Assembly: GCF_026240095.1 (NCBI RefSeq)
Contig: NZ_JAPIVG010000003.1
Coordinates: forward strand, 1 to 64,000
From: Pedobacter sandarakinus
GTDB lineage: Bacteria; Bacteroidota; Bacteroidia; Sphingobacteriales; Sphingobacteriaceae
Direction of reading: 5' to 3'
DNA: 64,000 nt
Shown here: piece by piece, positions 9,238 to 17,714 of the stretch
Layout: each line of letters opens with the position of its first letter
How positions within the stretch are numbered: position 1 is the stretch's first letter
The notes under the pieces: generated by a model
The model's input: only the letters and a program-made list of their open reading frames with translations
Told to the model about the DNA's origin: nothing
The model's database searches: none
Program-made: the position numbers and the translations under genes

Positions 9238-12200
9238 TTAAAAGGTTAAGTTAAATCCTAAAACAAAAGAGCGTGCAGATGGATAGTTAGAGCTAGCTTG
9301 ACCACTGGTTAGTACATTATTATCAACAGTTGTTGCATCAGGGTTCAAGCCTTGGTATTTTGTAAAGGTGGCCAGGTTATTCGCTGTAAGATAAATTCTT
9401 GCTGAGCTGATATGTAGCTTTTCCATCGTCTTAAAGCTGATATTGTACGCCAATTGTACGTTTCGTATCCTTAGATAGCTTGCGTCTTTTATCGAGTAGG
9501 TTGATGCTTTAGTGGCATTACGTGCAGCAGATAAGATGGTGCTTGGCATAGCAAGAAAGCCTGAAGGGTTGTCATTCGGATCGAACCTGTTTTTAAAATA
9601 GTATTCTGATGCCATAGAAAATCCTTCGCCAACTTCAAGTCCTGAGGATGATAACATTCTATCGTATATTTTTCTTCCTTGAACACCTATTAAAGAGAAG
9701 CTGAGGTCAAAATTTTTGTATGAAAAGTTACTATTAAAGCCATAAGTGAACTTTGGAGCATAGGTTCCAAGCGCAATTAAATCTTTAGTATTAATAACCC
9801 CATCGTTATTTACATCCTGCACTTTATAATCGCCCACAACGGTTCCAGGTAAAATCTTGGTGCCATCTGCGAGGATGTCTTCTTTTGATTTGTAAATGCC
9901 AATAATATTTTATCCATAAAATTCTGCAATTGGTCCACCAACTTTTGTAATGATATTGCTTTCATTTCCCTGAATGATTTGTGTTTGGCCAGGCGCCAAA
10001 GCAAGTACTTCACTTTTATTTAAAGATATGTTTGTTGAAAATCCCCATTTAACTTTTCCTAGATTGAAGTCACTTCCAGATAGATCGAATTCCAAGCCAC
10101 TATTTCTCACCTTACCGATATTTTGCAACGAGGTGCTAAAACCAGACTGCTCGGGAACCGGAACGTTTAGTAGGAGGTTTTTGGTGGTTCCATTATAGTA
10201 TTCTGCAGTTAGGTTTAACTTATTAAAGAATGTTAGATCTAAGCCAAGATTGGTTGACGACCGCGTTTCCCAAGTTAGATTTGGGTTTGGGGTAGTGGTT
10301 GCGGTAAAGCCAGAACTCAATGCGTTTCCAAATACATAGTTAGCTAATGCACCACCGGTAACGGTAGCTATCGATCCATAATTTCCGATTTGATTATTAC
10401 CTGATTTACCCCACGTAGCTCTTAGTTTAGCGAAAGTTAGTGTCTTATTTTCTGGGAAAAAGCCTTCTTTGGATATTATCCATCCTGATGTTACTGATGG
10501 GAAGTACCCCCATTTTTTATTTTGTCCGAATCGTGATGATCCATCACCACGCATCGTTAGCGATGCCAGATATTTCTGCCCAAAGCCGTACTGTAAGCGA
10601 CCGAAATACGATATTTGAGCCCAGCGATATTTTTCGCTTGTTACATTATGTGCGCTTGCACCCCCAATATTGCTGATGTTGTCATCAGGAATTCCTGTTC
10701 CATTTATTAGTGTGCTTGATCCTTCCTCTTTTTGAAATGAGTATCCTCCCAGGATATTCAAATCGTGCTTATCAATTACTTTAGAAAAAGTTAGGGTATT
10801 TTCAAGCAAATAATTAAGCACATAGGCACCGGTTTCGGATGCTGTAGCGGGTTTTGGAGCAGCTGTTCTGTAGACACCAACGTTTGATGGAGAGAAATTT
10901 TGTTGACTCGAATTGGTATAGTCAGCTCCTAATAAAGCTTTGTAAGTCAAACCATCTATTATTTTGTATTTGAGATAGGTATTGCCAAAATTCCTGAAGA
11001 TGGTTCTTAAGTTAGTATTCATGTTTGCAAAAGCAACAGGATTTTCGCCAAGCGCACCGTCTTCGGGCGTATTACTTCTTATCTGCTGACTAATGGCATA
11101 ACTTCCATCGGAATTATAAACCGGGAAAAAAGGCATCATGAGCGTTGCCATGGAAATAATATCATTGGCTGTATTTGCATTGTTTAAAAAGTAGTTCTGT
11201 ATATTATAAGAAGGATTGATACTGAAACCTAAATCTAAATGATCTGATATCTTTGAATCAAGTTTAAAATTGCCGCTGTATCTTTTTAACCCGGTATTAA
11301 TCACAATTCCATCCTGATCAAAATAATTTGTAGAGAGATAGTAGTTTGTCTTAGCAGTTCCACCAGACGCTGAAATATTGAAACTATTAATCGGTGCTGT
11401 CTGAAATATTTCATCGAGCCAGTTTGTATTGGTTAGGTTAGGTAACCTGTCTAAATATGGTTGTATGTAATTTAAATTTAACTGGCGAAGCCCTGCCCCA
11501 CGAGATACACGCGTAGCTCTATCATCGGTTATTAGGTTTACTCCAGGATTTAAACTTACATAGCCGTTGTTTCTGGCTTCCGTATAATATAGCGCAGCAT
11601 CGTAAGCATTTTCGATTAATTTAAAATTATCAGATCTACTTTGTATGCCAGAAAAAACATCTACTGATAGTTTGACTTTGTCTGCCTGACTTTTTTTGGT
11701 GGTTACCAATACAACACCATTTGCGGCTCTAGACCCGTAAATTGCAGCTGATGCCGGGTCTTTCAATATATCCAAGGTTTCGATATCAGAGGGGTTAATT
11801 GAATTTAAAGAGCTTCCTTCAGTTAGTGGGAAGCCATCAACAACAATTAGCGGAGATTTGCCGGCAGTTAAAGTGCCTACGCCCCTCACAATTATTTGTG
11901 GGTCGGTACCTGGTTGTGCTGAAGCTTCATTTATTGAAACTCCTGCAGCTTTACCAGCAAGTTGTTGTGCGAAATTGCCCCCGGGAAATTTATTAAGATC
12001 AGCGCCATTAACTTTAGCCACGGAACCTGTTACTAGTCTTTTTTGCTGACTGCCATAACCTATAACCACTACTTGATCTAAGTTATTAGCACTTTCTTTA
12101 AGCTTGACAGTTATCGAAATGGTTTCACCAACTTTTACCGTATAATTGGAAAGCGTTTGTGATTGATAACCAACGGAACTAATTATAAAAATATACTGGC

Positions 12201-12441
12201 CCGAAGCAATTTTAAACTTAAAAATTCCCTGGGTATCGGTTTGGGCATTTGAGCTTGCATTTGTTTGAACGTTTTTTGCGATGATGGTAACACCAGGTAA
12301 AGGGAGATTCTTCTCATCAGAGACGAGTCCTTTCACATTGTCTCCTCCTTGCGCAATGGCCATTTGGATAAATAATAGCTGAAAACAGCACACGAGACCA
12401 AAGGTTAGTCCGTACTTTTTAGTTAGGTAATAAATGCTCAT
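9238..12441 (-). pseudogene. SusC/RagA-family TonB-dependent receptor with in-frame stop
   Basis: The frame encodes a SusC-type receptor of 1067 codons from the ATG at 12441 (signal peptide ending MAIAQ): a carboxypeptidase-regulatory-like domain, a TonB-box-like segment with VVVIGYG, a plug (IIVVDGFP, ILKDPASAAIYGSRAANGVVLVTTKK) and the barrel ending LGFNLTF. One TAA at 9910-9912 (codon 844) breaks it, and the same frame continues as NIIGIYKSK to the end at 9238. Family members usually have FYGY here, so TAA replaces the Tyr codon. Without the last 223 residues the barrel cannot close. An earlier ATG at 12486 is possible but precedes the signal peptide by 15 residues. The cause may be a mutation, a sequencing error or suppression. 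Confidence 0.85.
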
Positions 12442-12528
12442 AAAAATGTATTTGGTTTTAAAAGTTTTTAGGCAATACGCTTCCATACGCCAATTTTAGA
12501 TGCGTTAAAAAGCGTGGAAAGGTGATTC

Positions 12529-13536
12529 TTATTTGGCTATGGTATACCCGCCGTCGTTGTTTCTTGTCAGTTTTAATCCGTTAAGCTTTGCAATGCTGCT
12601 TAAGATGTTTTCCAAGGAATCAGTTTTATTTATCGTTCCTATGTAGTAGAGTTCCTCCAGGTCTTGGTTGGAATAATTGATTGTTGTATGGTAGTTTATA
12701 GCCAATTCGTTAAAAACTGTAGACAGTAATGCTTTTTTGAAAACTAACGTACTTCTGTTTTGTCCAGCAACTATTTCAGTCTCATTGTTAACCAAAGGCT
12801 CATTTGATCGATGCATTACCCTTGAATACAGCTTTTGCCTGTCAAAAATGAGGTTATCTCCAGGTAATAAGTAATTGGAATCGGCACTATTTCTTTGCTT
12901 TACCACAACTTTCCCCTCAAATAGATATACACTTATGTTTTTTTTGTTGCTGTATGAACTTACTTTAAATGCCGTTCCTAATGCGGTTGTTGCAATTTGA
13001 TCAGTATACACCGTAAATGGCTTTGTTTTATCTTTAGCAACTTTAAAGAAGGCTTCACCACTAAGTTCAATATTACGGGCATTGTTTTGGAACGGCACTT
13101 TAAAGCTTATTCGAGATTGCGGAGCGAGTTGAATTTCTGTACCATCATTCAACAATATATTCTTTGTAAGTAGTGTGTTGTTTTCAACCACTTTAGATAC
13201 ATAGGCTAATTGCTGTTTACTTACTGTGCGCTCATTCGAGATGTAGAGCCATCCACAAATACCTAATAGCGCAATCATGGATGCTGCAATTGCGTATTTT
13301 ACATTAAGGCTGAACCTTGTTGATGGTTTTTTCTGACGCTGGATATTCCTCCATATTTCATCCCAAAATACTTCTGGATATTCTCCCTTATCTTCTACTT
13401 TATCCCATTCAGTCTTCTTCAGATATTGATCTAATACATTCGGATTGCTTTGCAAAAATGCACTTACTCGAGCAGCTTCTTCGGGCGTACAATTTTTTGA
13501 GAAAAATTTTTGAATAAGTGCCTCGGTAATCTCCAT
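12529..13536 (-). CDS. FecR-family anti-sigma factor
   Basis: A 335-aa membrane protein: a cytoplasmic N-terminal part (1-80), one transmembrane helix (about 81-99, YAIAASMIALLGICGWLYI), a periplasmic FecR domain (about 120-215, with LNDGTEIQLAPQSRI and GEAFFKVAKD) and a C-terminal DUF4974-like domain (about 265-335). FecR proteins hold an ECF sigma factor at the membrane and release it when the outer-membrane receptor signals. It lies 82 nt downstream of the sigma gene and 87 nt upstream of susC, the standard order, so it should control this susCD operon. Confidence 0.93.
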   Translation of the reverse strand: MEITEALIQKFFSKNCTPEEAARVSAFLQSNPNVLDQYLKKTEWDKVEDKGEYPEVFWDEIWRNIQRQKKPSTRFSLNVKYAIAASMIALLGICGWLYISNERTVSKQQLAYVSKVVENNTLLTKNILLNDGTEIQLAPQSRISFKVPFQNNARNIELSGEAFFKVAKDKTKPFTVYTDQIATTALGTAFKVSSYSNKKNISVYLFEGKVVVKQRNSADSNYLLPGDNLIFDRQKLYSRVMHRSNEPLVNNETEIVAGQNRSTLVFKKALLSTVFNELAINYHTTINYSNQDLEELYYIGTINKTDSLENILSSIAKLNGLKLTRNNDGGYTIAK

Positions 13537-13618
13537 GTTAAAATGATTGATGTTTTAATAGTAATACGCAGTATAGATTGAAAGTCCTCCGCAAATTTTC
13601 TTTTTATTTAAGATTAAT

Positions 13619-14233
13619 TCAAAAGTGGGTTATCTTATATAAATATGCCAGACCCAAAAGTACAATAGCGAAGTACTTACGAAGCTGTTTCAGTGCTTTT
13701 GCCAAGTGGTTATCTACAGACTTTTCAGTGATGGATAATATTTCAGCAATTTCTCTATAGCTGTATCCCTCTAATTTATGTAACTGGAATATTTTCTTTC
13801 TGATTGAAGGCATCGTTGACAGAATACTATCTATTCGATTTTTGGAATCAAACGCCATTGACTGATAATTTTCCAAACTATCTTGTTCTATTTTATCGTT
13901 AATAATTACCTTTAGCTCATCTTGTTTATTTGCCTTACGTATATAATCGATAAATACCGTCCGGGCGATATGAAATAGTTGCTGGTCTAACGCGAACTGG
14001 GTGTTAAGAGATTTTCGATAGAGCCAAAGCTTCAGAAAGGTGCTCTGGAGCAAATCTTTTGCATCCTCAGTTGAATTGGTTTTACGTAAAAAATAATAAT
14101 AGCCTTTACTCCGCCATTGCTTGTAGGCTAATTCGAACGCTTCTTCATCCCCATTTTTAATGGCTGAAACCAAATCCATATTGTTGATCATTAGATAGTT
14201 ATCACAATGATTGTCCTGCTTTCGCAGAAACAT
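13619..14233 (-). CDS. ECF RNA polymerase sigma-70 factor, FecI-like
   Basis: The protein of up to 204 aa carries sigma region 2 (GDEEAFELAYKQW onward, about 25-95) and region 4 (YSYREIAEILSITEKSVDNHL, a helix-turn-helix near 155-180). It belongs to the Bacteroidota ECF group paired with FecR regulators. Three starts are possible: ATG at 14233, 14191 or 14179; the family usually begins close to region 2, which favours the last two. An exact -7 element lies at 14266-14273. Its expected target is the susC promoter, where I saw no housekeeping-type -7 element. Confidence 0.92.
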   Translation of the reverse strand: MFLRKQDNHCDNYLMINNMDLVSAIKNGDEEAFELAYKQWRSKGYYYFLRKTNSTEDAKDLLQSTFLKLWLYRKSLNTQFALDQQLFHIARTVFIDYIRKANKQDELKVIINDKIEQDSLENYQSMAFDSKNRIDSILSTMPSIRKKIFQLHKLEGYSYREIAEILSITEKSVDNHLAKALKQLRKYFAIVLLGLAYLYKITHF

Positions 14234-14265
14234 GTTTACCTTTTTTGGGATGGAAGAAGGTTTGG

Positions 14266-14273
14266 CAAACTTA
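14266..14273 (-). promoter_or_regulatory. -7 element for the ECF sigma gene
   Basis: TAAGTTTG on the minus strand is an exact TAnnTTTG match, 32 nt upstream of the first possible ATG (14233). Confidence 0.45.
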
Positions 14274-14338
14274 CAGTTATTTTGTAAAACTTGGGATTTT
14301 TTTTATAAAGTGATATCCAAATTGATAATTGATTAAGT

Positions 14339-15628
14339 CTAAAGCGCTTCAGCAACTACGAAAGTACTGCCACCGATAAAAATGAAATCTGTGGTCTTTG
14401 CATGCTTTATAGCATTTTCTTTGGCTTCTGCTACCGATCGGTATACTGAACCTGTTAACCCTAATTTGCCTGCTTGTAATGCCAACTCTGCAGCTGGTAA
14501 TCCTCGCTCTAAATCAGGCGAACAAAAGTAATAAGTCGCCTCTTTTGGCAGCAAAGACAGCACGTTGCCGATATCCTTGTCTTTTACCATCCCAAAAACC
14601 ATATGCAAATGGGTAAATGGGGTGCGGTTTATGTTTTTAACAACCTCTGCAATACCAGCCTCGTTATGTCCGGTGTCGCATACTACTAACGGATTTTGCT
14701 GCAAGGTTTGCCACCTGCCCTTTAAGTCTGTACTTTTCTTTACATTGCCCAACCCCTTATAGATACTTTTCTTACTAACTTTAAAATCAGTTTTAAGGTT
14801 TAATACGGAGATAGCCTGTAATACGGTTAGAATATTTTTGTGTTGATAAAGCCCGGTTAGGTCGCACTTCAATTCTTTAAATAGTAGAATGCCTTGGCTG
14901 TACACAGATAATTTAAGATGGCCACCGCTAATGCTGGTATCATGAGTGCTTAGCATCTGATCAGCAAACACAAGTTCTGAATGCATTTGCTTGGCTTTTA
15001 ATTCGAAAACTGTTGCTGATTTATCTTGAGTTTCGCCTATTACTACGGGCACATTTTCTTTAATAATTCCTGCTTTTTCGCCAGCAATTTCCTCAATAGT
15101 ATTGCCAAGCATATTGGTGTGATCCATGCTAATATTAGTTATTACAGAAAGTTCTGGTGTAATAACGTTTGTGGAATCTAGCCTACCACCTAAACCAACT
15201 TCTATCACAGCAATATCTACCTTGTATTTCGCAAAATGTTTGAAAGCCAAGGCAACAGTTACCTCAAAAAAAGAGGGCGATATGTTTTCAATTAACTTTT
15301 TGTTGTGCTCAACAAAGGAAATTACCTCTTTCTTCGCAATCATTTTCCCATTAATGCGAATGCGTTCCCGGAAGTCTGTAAGGTGGGGAGAGGTATATAA
15401 ACCAGTTTTATATCCTTGTGCCTGCAAAATTGATGCAAGCATATGAGAGGTTGAGCCTTTACCATTGGTGCCTGCAATGTGTATGCTTTTGAATTTCTCT
15501 TGCGGATTTCCTAGTGCATTACAAAAAAGGATCGTATTGGTTAAATCCTTTTTAAAAGCTGATGCACCCACGCGTGTAAACATGGGCAGTTTGCTATATA
15601 AAAAATCAAGCGTCTGCTGGTAAGTCAT
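14339..15628 (-). CDS. folC: Dihydrofolate synthase / folylpolyglutamate synthase
   Basis: This 429-aa Mur-ligase-like enzyme shows the P-loop GTNGKGST at 53-60, the TSPHLTDFRERIRING substrate loop near 80-95, and the C-terminal domain with VCDTGHNEAG. FolC adds glutamate to dihydropteroate and extends the polyglutamate tail of folates, ATP-dependently, in the cytoplasm. Length matches the family. The ATG at 15628 follows the -7 element TATATTTG by only four bases, so the mRNA is probably leaderless. It is separate from the upstream envelope operon. Confidence 0.95.
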   Translation of the reverse strand: MTYQQTLDFLYSKLPMFTRVGASAFKKDLTNTILFCNALGNPQEKFKSIHIAGTNGKGSTSHMLASILQAQGYKTGLYTSPHLTDFRERIRINGKMIAKKEVISFVEHNKKLIENISPSFFEVTVALAFKHFAKYKVDIAVIEVGLGGRLDSTNVITPELSVITNISMDHTNMLGNTIEEIAGEKAGIIKENVPVVIGETQDKSATVFELKAKQMHSELVFADQMLSTHDTSISGGHLKLSVYSQGILLFKELKCDLTGLYQHKNILTVLQAISVLNLKTDFKVSKKSIYKGLGNVKKSTDLKGRWQTLQQNPLVVCDTGHNEAGIAEVVKNINRTPFTHLHMVFGMVKDKDIGNVLSLLPKEATYYFCSPDLERGLPAAELALQAGKLGLTGSVYRSVAEAKENAIKHAKTTDFIFIGGSTFVVAEAL

Positions 15629-15632
15629 TTTG

Positions 15633-15640
15633 CAAATATA
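15633..15640 (-). promoter_or_regulatory. -7 element for folC, adjoining the start codon
   Basis: Minus-strand TATATTTG is followed by CAAA and then the folC ATG. With transcription normally starting about 5 nt past this element, the first transcribed base would be at or beside the A of ATG. Confidence 0.55.
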
Positions 15641-15709
15641 CAGGAAGAGATATCAAGGAAAAATGGAAATGAAAAGTTTGTTAGAAACAGTGGAAATAGC
15701 CAAATTATA

Positions 15710-15730
15710 TAACTGAGAAAAATTCAGTTA
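15710..15730 (-). terminator. Weak hairpin after the envelope operon
   Basis: TAACTGA (15710-15716) and TCAGTTA (15724-15730) form a 7-bp stem with a 7-nt loop, 64 nt past the tonB-like stop on the minus strand. The following tract is AT-rich but not a clean T run, so termination is uncertain. Confidence 0.35.
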
Positions 15731-15793
15731 TTCCTAAAATACATGACTCATCCCCTAGGATACTGAAAGCGGATGATTGATTGATACCTTACC

Positions 15794-16609
15794 TTAATTT
15801 GTTTTGAAGTTGAAAACTACTGTTCCGGTTTGGTTTTCATTGCCCACATCTGATCTGCTTAAGGTCGAATTCAAGACAGCTTCAATACATTTGTTAACCA
15901 ACTTGCTATCGGTTGTGGTAGAGCCTTTAAGTTCTTGTCTGGCGCTTGTAATTACACCGGCTTTGTTAAAATAAATCCTAATTACAATCTTGCCACGAAC
16001 CTGACCATCATCCTTTGGAATAACAAGATTAGAAAAGCGCCTTAATTCAATAGGCTTGTTTCCAAAACCAGAACCCCCTTCGCCATAATTACTCGCCAAT
16101 GGGTCGCCATTAACAGATCCCTGATTTCCGGCAGTACTTCCGGTTCCGTCTCCGCCACCTTGCCCTGTGTTTTTCTTACCCTTATAAAGCGCATTTTGGT
16201 TAATCACCGGGGCAGCTGGCTTGTCTTCGGTAGTTGGGGTAGGCGTGCTAGCTACAGCTTTAGTAGGCTTGGTACTTACGGCAAGTGCATCTTCGGTATT
16301 TTGAGTCTGAATTTCCTTATCACTAGATTCGACAGCATTATTTGGCGTTACCTTCTGTTCTGGAGTAACTTTATCTGGTGCTTTGCCATTTGCATTTGGG
16401 TCGGCAGAGGGCTCTTCAATACTGGTATAATCGTCTCCCATGCCTTCGGCAGAGGTACCATAATTTACCACCATTCCACCCATGCCAAGCTCTTCGGGAG
16501 GCTGGAAAGAATTAATCACAATCAAAAAACTAATCGCAAGCAAGAAAGCCATAATTCCTGTGGAAATGGCAATGGCCTTTGGATAGTTATTTTCTTCCTT
16601 ATTGTTCAT
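15794..16609 (-). CDS. TonB-like energy-transducer protein
   Basis: The 271-aa protein has a short cytoplasmic N-terminus, one transmembrane anchor (about 12-33), a long Pro/Thr/Gly-rich periplasmic linker (about 45-185) and a compact C-terminal domain (about 190-271, GQVRGKIVIRIYFNKAGVITSARQ). This is the TonB/TolA build: the anchor pairs with ExbB/ExbD and the C-terminus reaches the outer membrane. The C-terminal domain lacks the usual WxPG-type ending of TonB and may be nearer TolA-like transducers. Its ATG overlaps the exbD stop (TAATG), so the two are translationally coupled. Last gene of a six-gene operon. Confidence 0.82.
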   Translation of the reverse strand: MNNKEENNYPKAIAISTGIMAFLLAISFLIVINSFQPPEELGMGGMVVNYGTSAEGMGDDYTSIEEPSADPNANGKAPDKVTPEQKVTPNNAVESSDKEIQTQNTEDALAVSTKPTKAVASTPTPTTEDKPAAPVINQNALYKGKKNTGQGGGDGTGSTAGNQGSVNGDPLASNYGEGGSGFGNKPIELRRFSNLVIPKDDGQVRGKIVIRIYFNKAGVITSARQELKGSTTTDSKLVNKCIEAVLNSTLSRSDVGNENQTGTVVFNFKTN

Positions 16610-17010
16610 TATTTTTTCGGCTCTACAGCTAAAACAAGTTTAAGTTTTAATTTGTTCGCAACATCGTATGCAACCATAATATTTTCTGCCGGAACGTTTT
16701 TGGCTACATAAAGTATAATGGTTAAGTCTGGTGCCAATTGTTGATAGCCTTCAATAACAGGTTGCAAATTGTCTACTGAAGTTGGTTTCTTATCTACAAA
16801 ATATTGAAGCTTATCATCTATAGTTACAGTAACGGCTTTTTTTGCTGTAGATTGCTGCCCGCTTGATGATTGAGGCAACAGCAATTTAACCACCTGAGGG
16901 TTTACAACGGCAGAAGCTAGTAAAAAGAACAACATCAAGAAGAACATAATGTCGTTCAGTGCTGAGGTATGTACTTCTACACTTCCTTTAGTTCTTTTGC
17001 GTAAATTCAT
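16609..17010 (-). CDS. exbD: ExbD/TolR-family proton-channel protein
   Basis: A 133-aa protein with one transmembrane helix (about 18-38, DIMFFLMLFFLLASAVV) containing the conserved channel Asp in the DIMFF motif, followed by a periplasmic domain. ExbD/TolR uses the proton motive force with ExbB/TolQ to drive a TonB/TolA-type protein. ATG overlaps the exbB stop by one base (TAATG), and its own stop overlaps the next ATG the same way. Confidence 0.92.
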   Translation of the reverse strand: MNLRKRTKGSVEVHTSALNDIMFFLMLFFLLASAVVNPQVVKLLLPQSSSGQQSTAKKAVTVTIDDKLQYFVDKKPTSVDNLQPVIEGYQQLAPDLTIILYVAKNVPAENIMVAYDVANKLKLKLVLAVEPKK

Positions 17011-17714
17011 TATTTGCTTGGTTCTTCTAATAAATCAATAAAATCAATAGCATCTGTTTCCATTTTGAGGATGATCTTCTCAACCATAATGTTTAAGATA
17101 TGATACAGAACATAAGCGATGATACCGATTATTAAACCAGATGCCGAAGTAATCATTTTGGTGTATAAACCTCCAGAGATTGTTCCAATTTCGATAGCAC
17201 CTTTGATGGATACCTGGTGGAAAATTGTGATTACCCCTACAATTGTACCTACGAAGCCCAACATGGGTGCAATACCCGCAACAATACCTAAAATACCGAT
17301 GTTTTTTTCCAACTTCGATACCTCTAACTTACCAACGTTTTCAATCGCACCTTCAATGTCTTTAATTGGTCTTCCAATACGTTTTAATCCTTTTTGCAAC
17401 ATGCGAGAAAGTGGCGAATTGTTATTTCTTAGTAGCGACATGGCGCCATCCAAATTCCCCGAGTGAATATAAGATCTGATCTGGCCCATCAAGTTTGATT
17501 CATCCTTGGTTGCTTTTTTAATGGTGAGGTATCGCTCTACAAAAATGACCAATGCCAAAAGGGCTAAAAATGCAAGTGGTATCATTACCCATCCCCCTTT
17601 TATCAGTAAACCAAAGAAGGTTAATTCTTGCACGGGTTGTGTTAACACCTGGTTAACCGCATTTGCCGTGTCTTGTAATGCTTGTGTAGTGTCTTGAATT
17701 AATAAAGTTATCAT
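17010..17714 (-). CDS. exbB: ExbB/TolQ/MotA-family proton-channel protein
   Basis: The 234-aa protein has three predicted membrane segments (about 38-60, 135-160 and 178-205) and the family core GTIVGVITIFHQVS with GLYTKMITSASGLIIGI. An N-terminal stretch (1-33) precedes the first helix. It forms the pentameric proton channel with ExbD. It starts on a TAATG junction with the SPOR gene stop, so expression is coupled. Context with SPOR and TPR proteins makes a TolQ-like role as likely as an ExbB role. Confidence 0.93.
   Translation of the reverse strand: MITLLIQDTTQALQDTANAVNQVLTQPVQELTFFGLLIKGGWVMIPLAFLALLALVIFVERYLTIKKATKDESNLMGQIRSYIHSGNLDGAMSLLRNNNSPLSRMLQKGLKRIGRPIKDIEGAIENVGKLEVSKLEKNIGILGIVAGIAPMLGFVGTIVGVITIFHQVSIKGAIEIGTISGGLYTKMITSASGLIIGIIAYVLYHILNIMVEKIILKMETDAIDFIDLLEEPSK

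Noticed and set aside
9238..9837. Separate small gene for the last part of SusC
   Set aside because: It is in the same frame as the upstream part, starts at a GTG inside a conserved segment (PGTVVGDYKV), and has no signal peptide; it is the 3' part of one interrupted gene.
9905..9920. Frameshift in susC
   Set aside because: Both parts are in the same frame and the distance between them is a multiple of three; the break is a stop codon only.
16160..16711. 183-codon antisense frame over tonB and exbD
   Set aside because: It covers two well supported coupled genes on the other strand; the translation has no recognisable domain.
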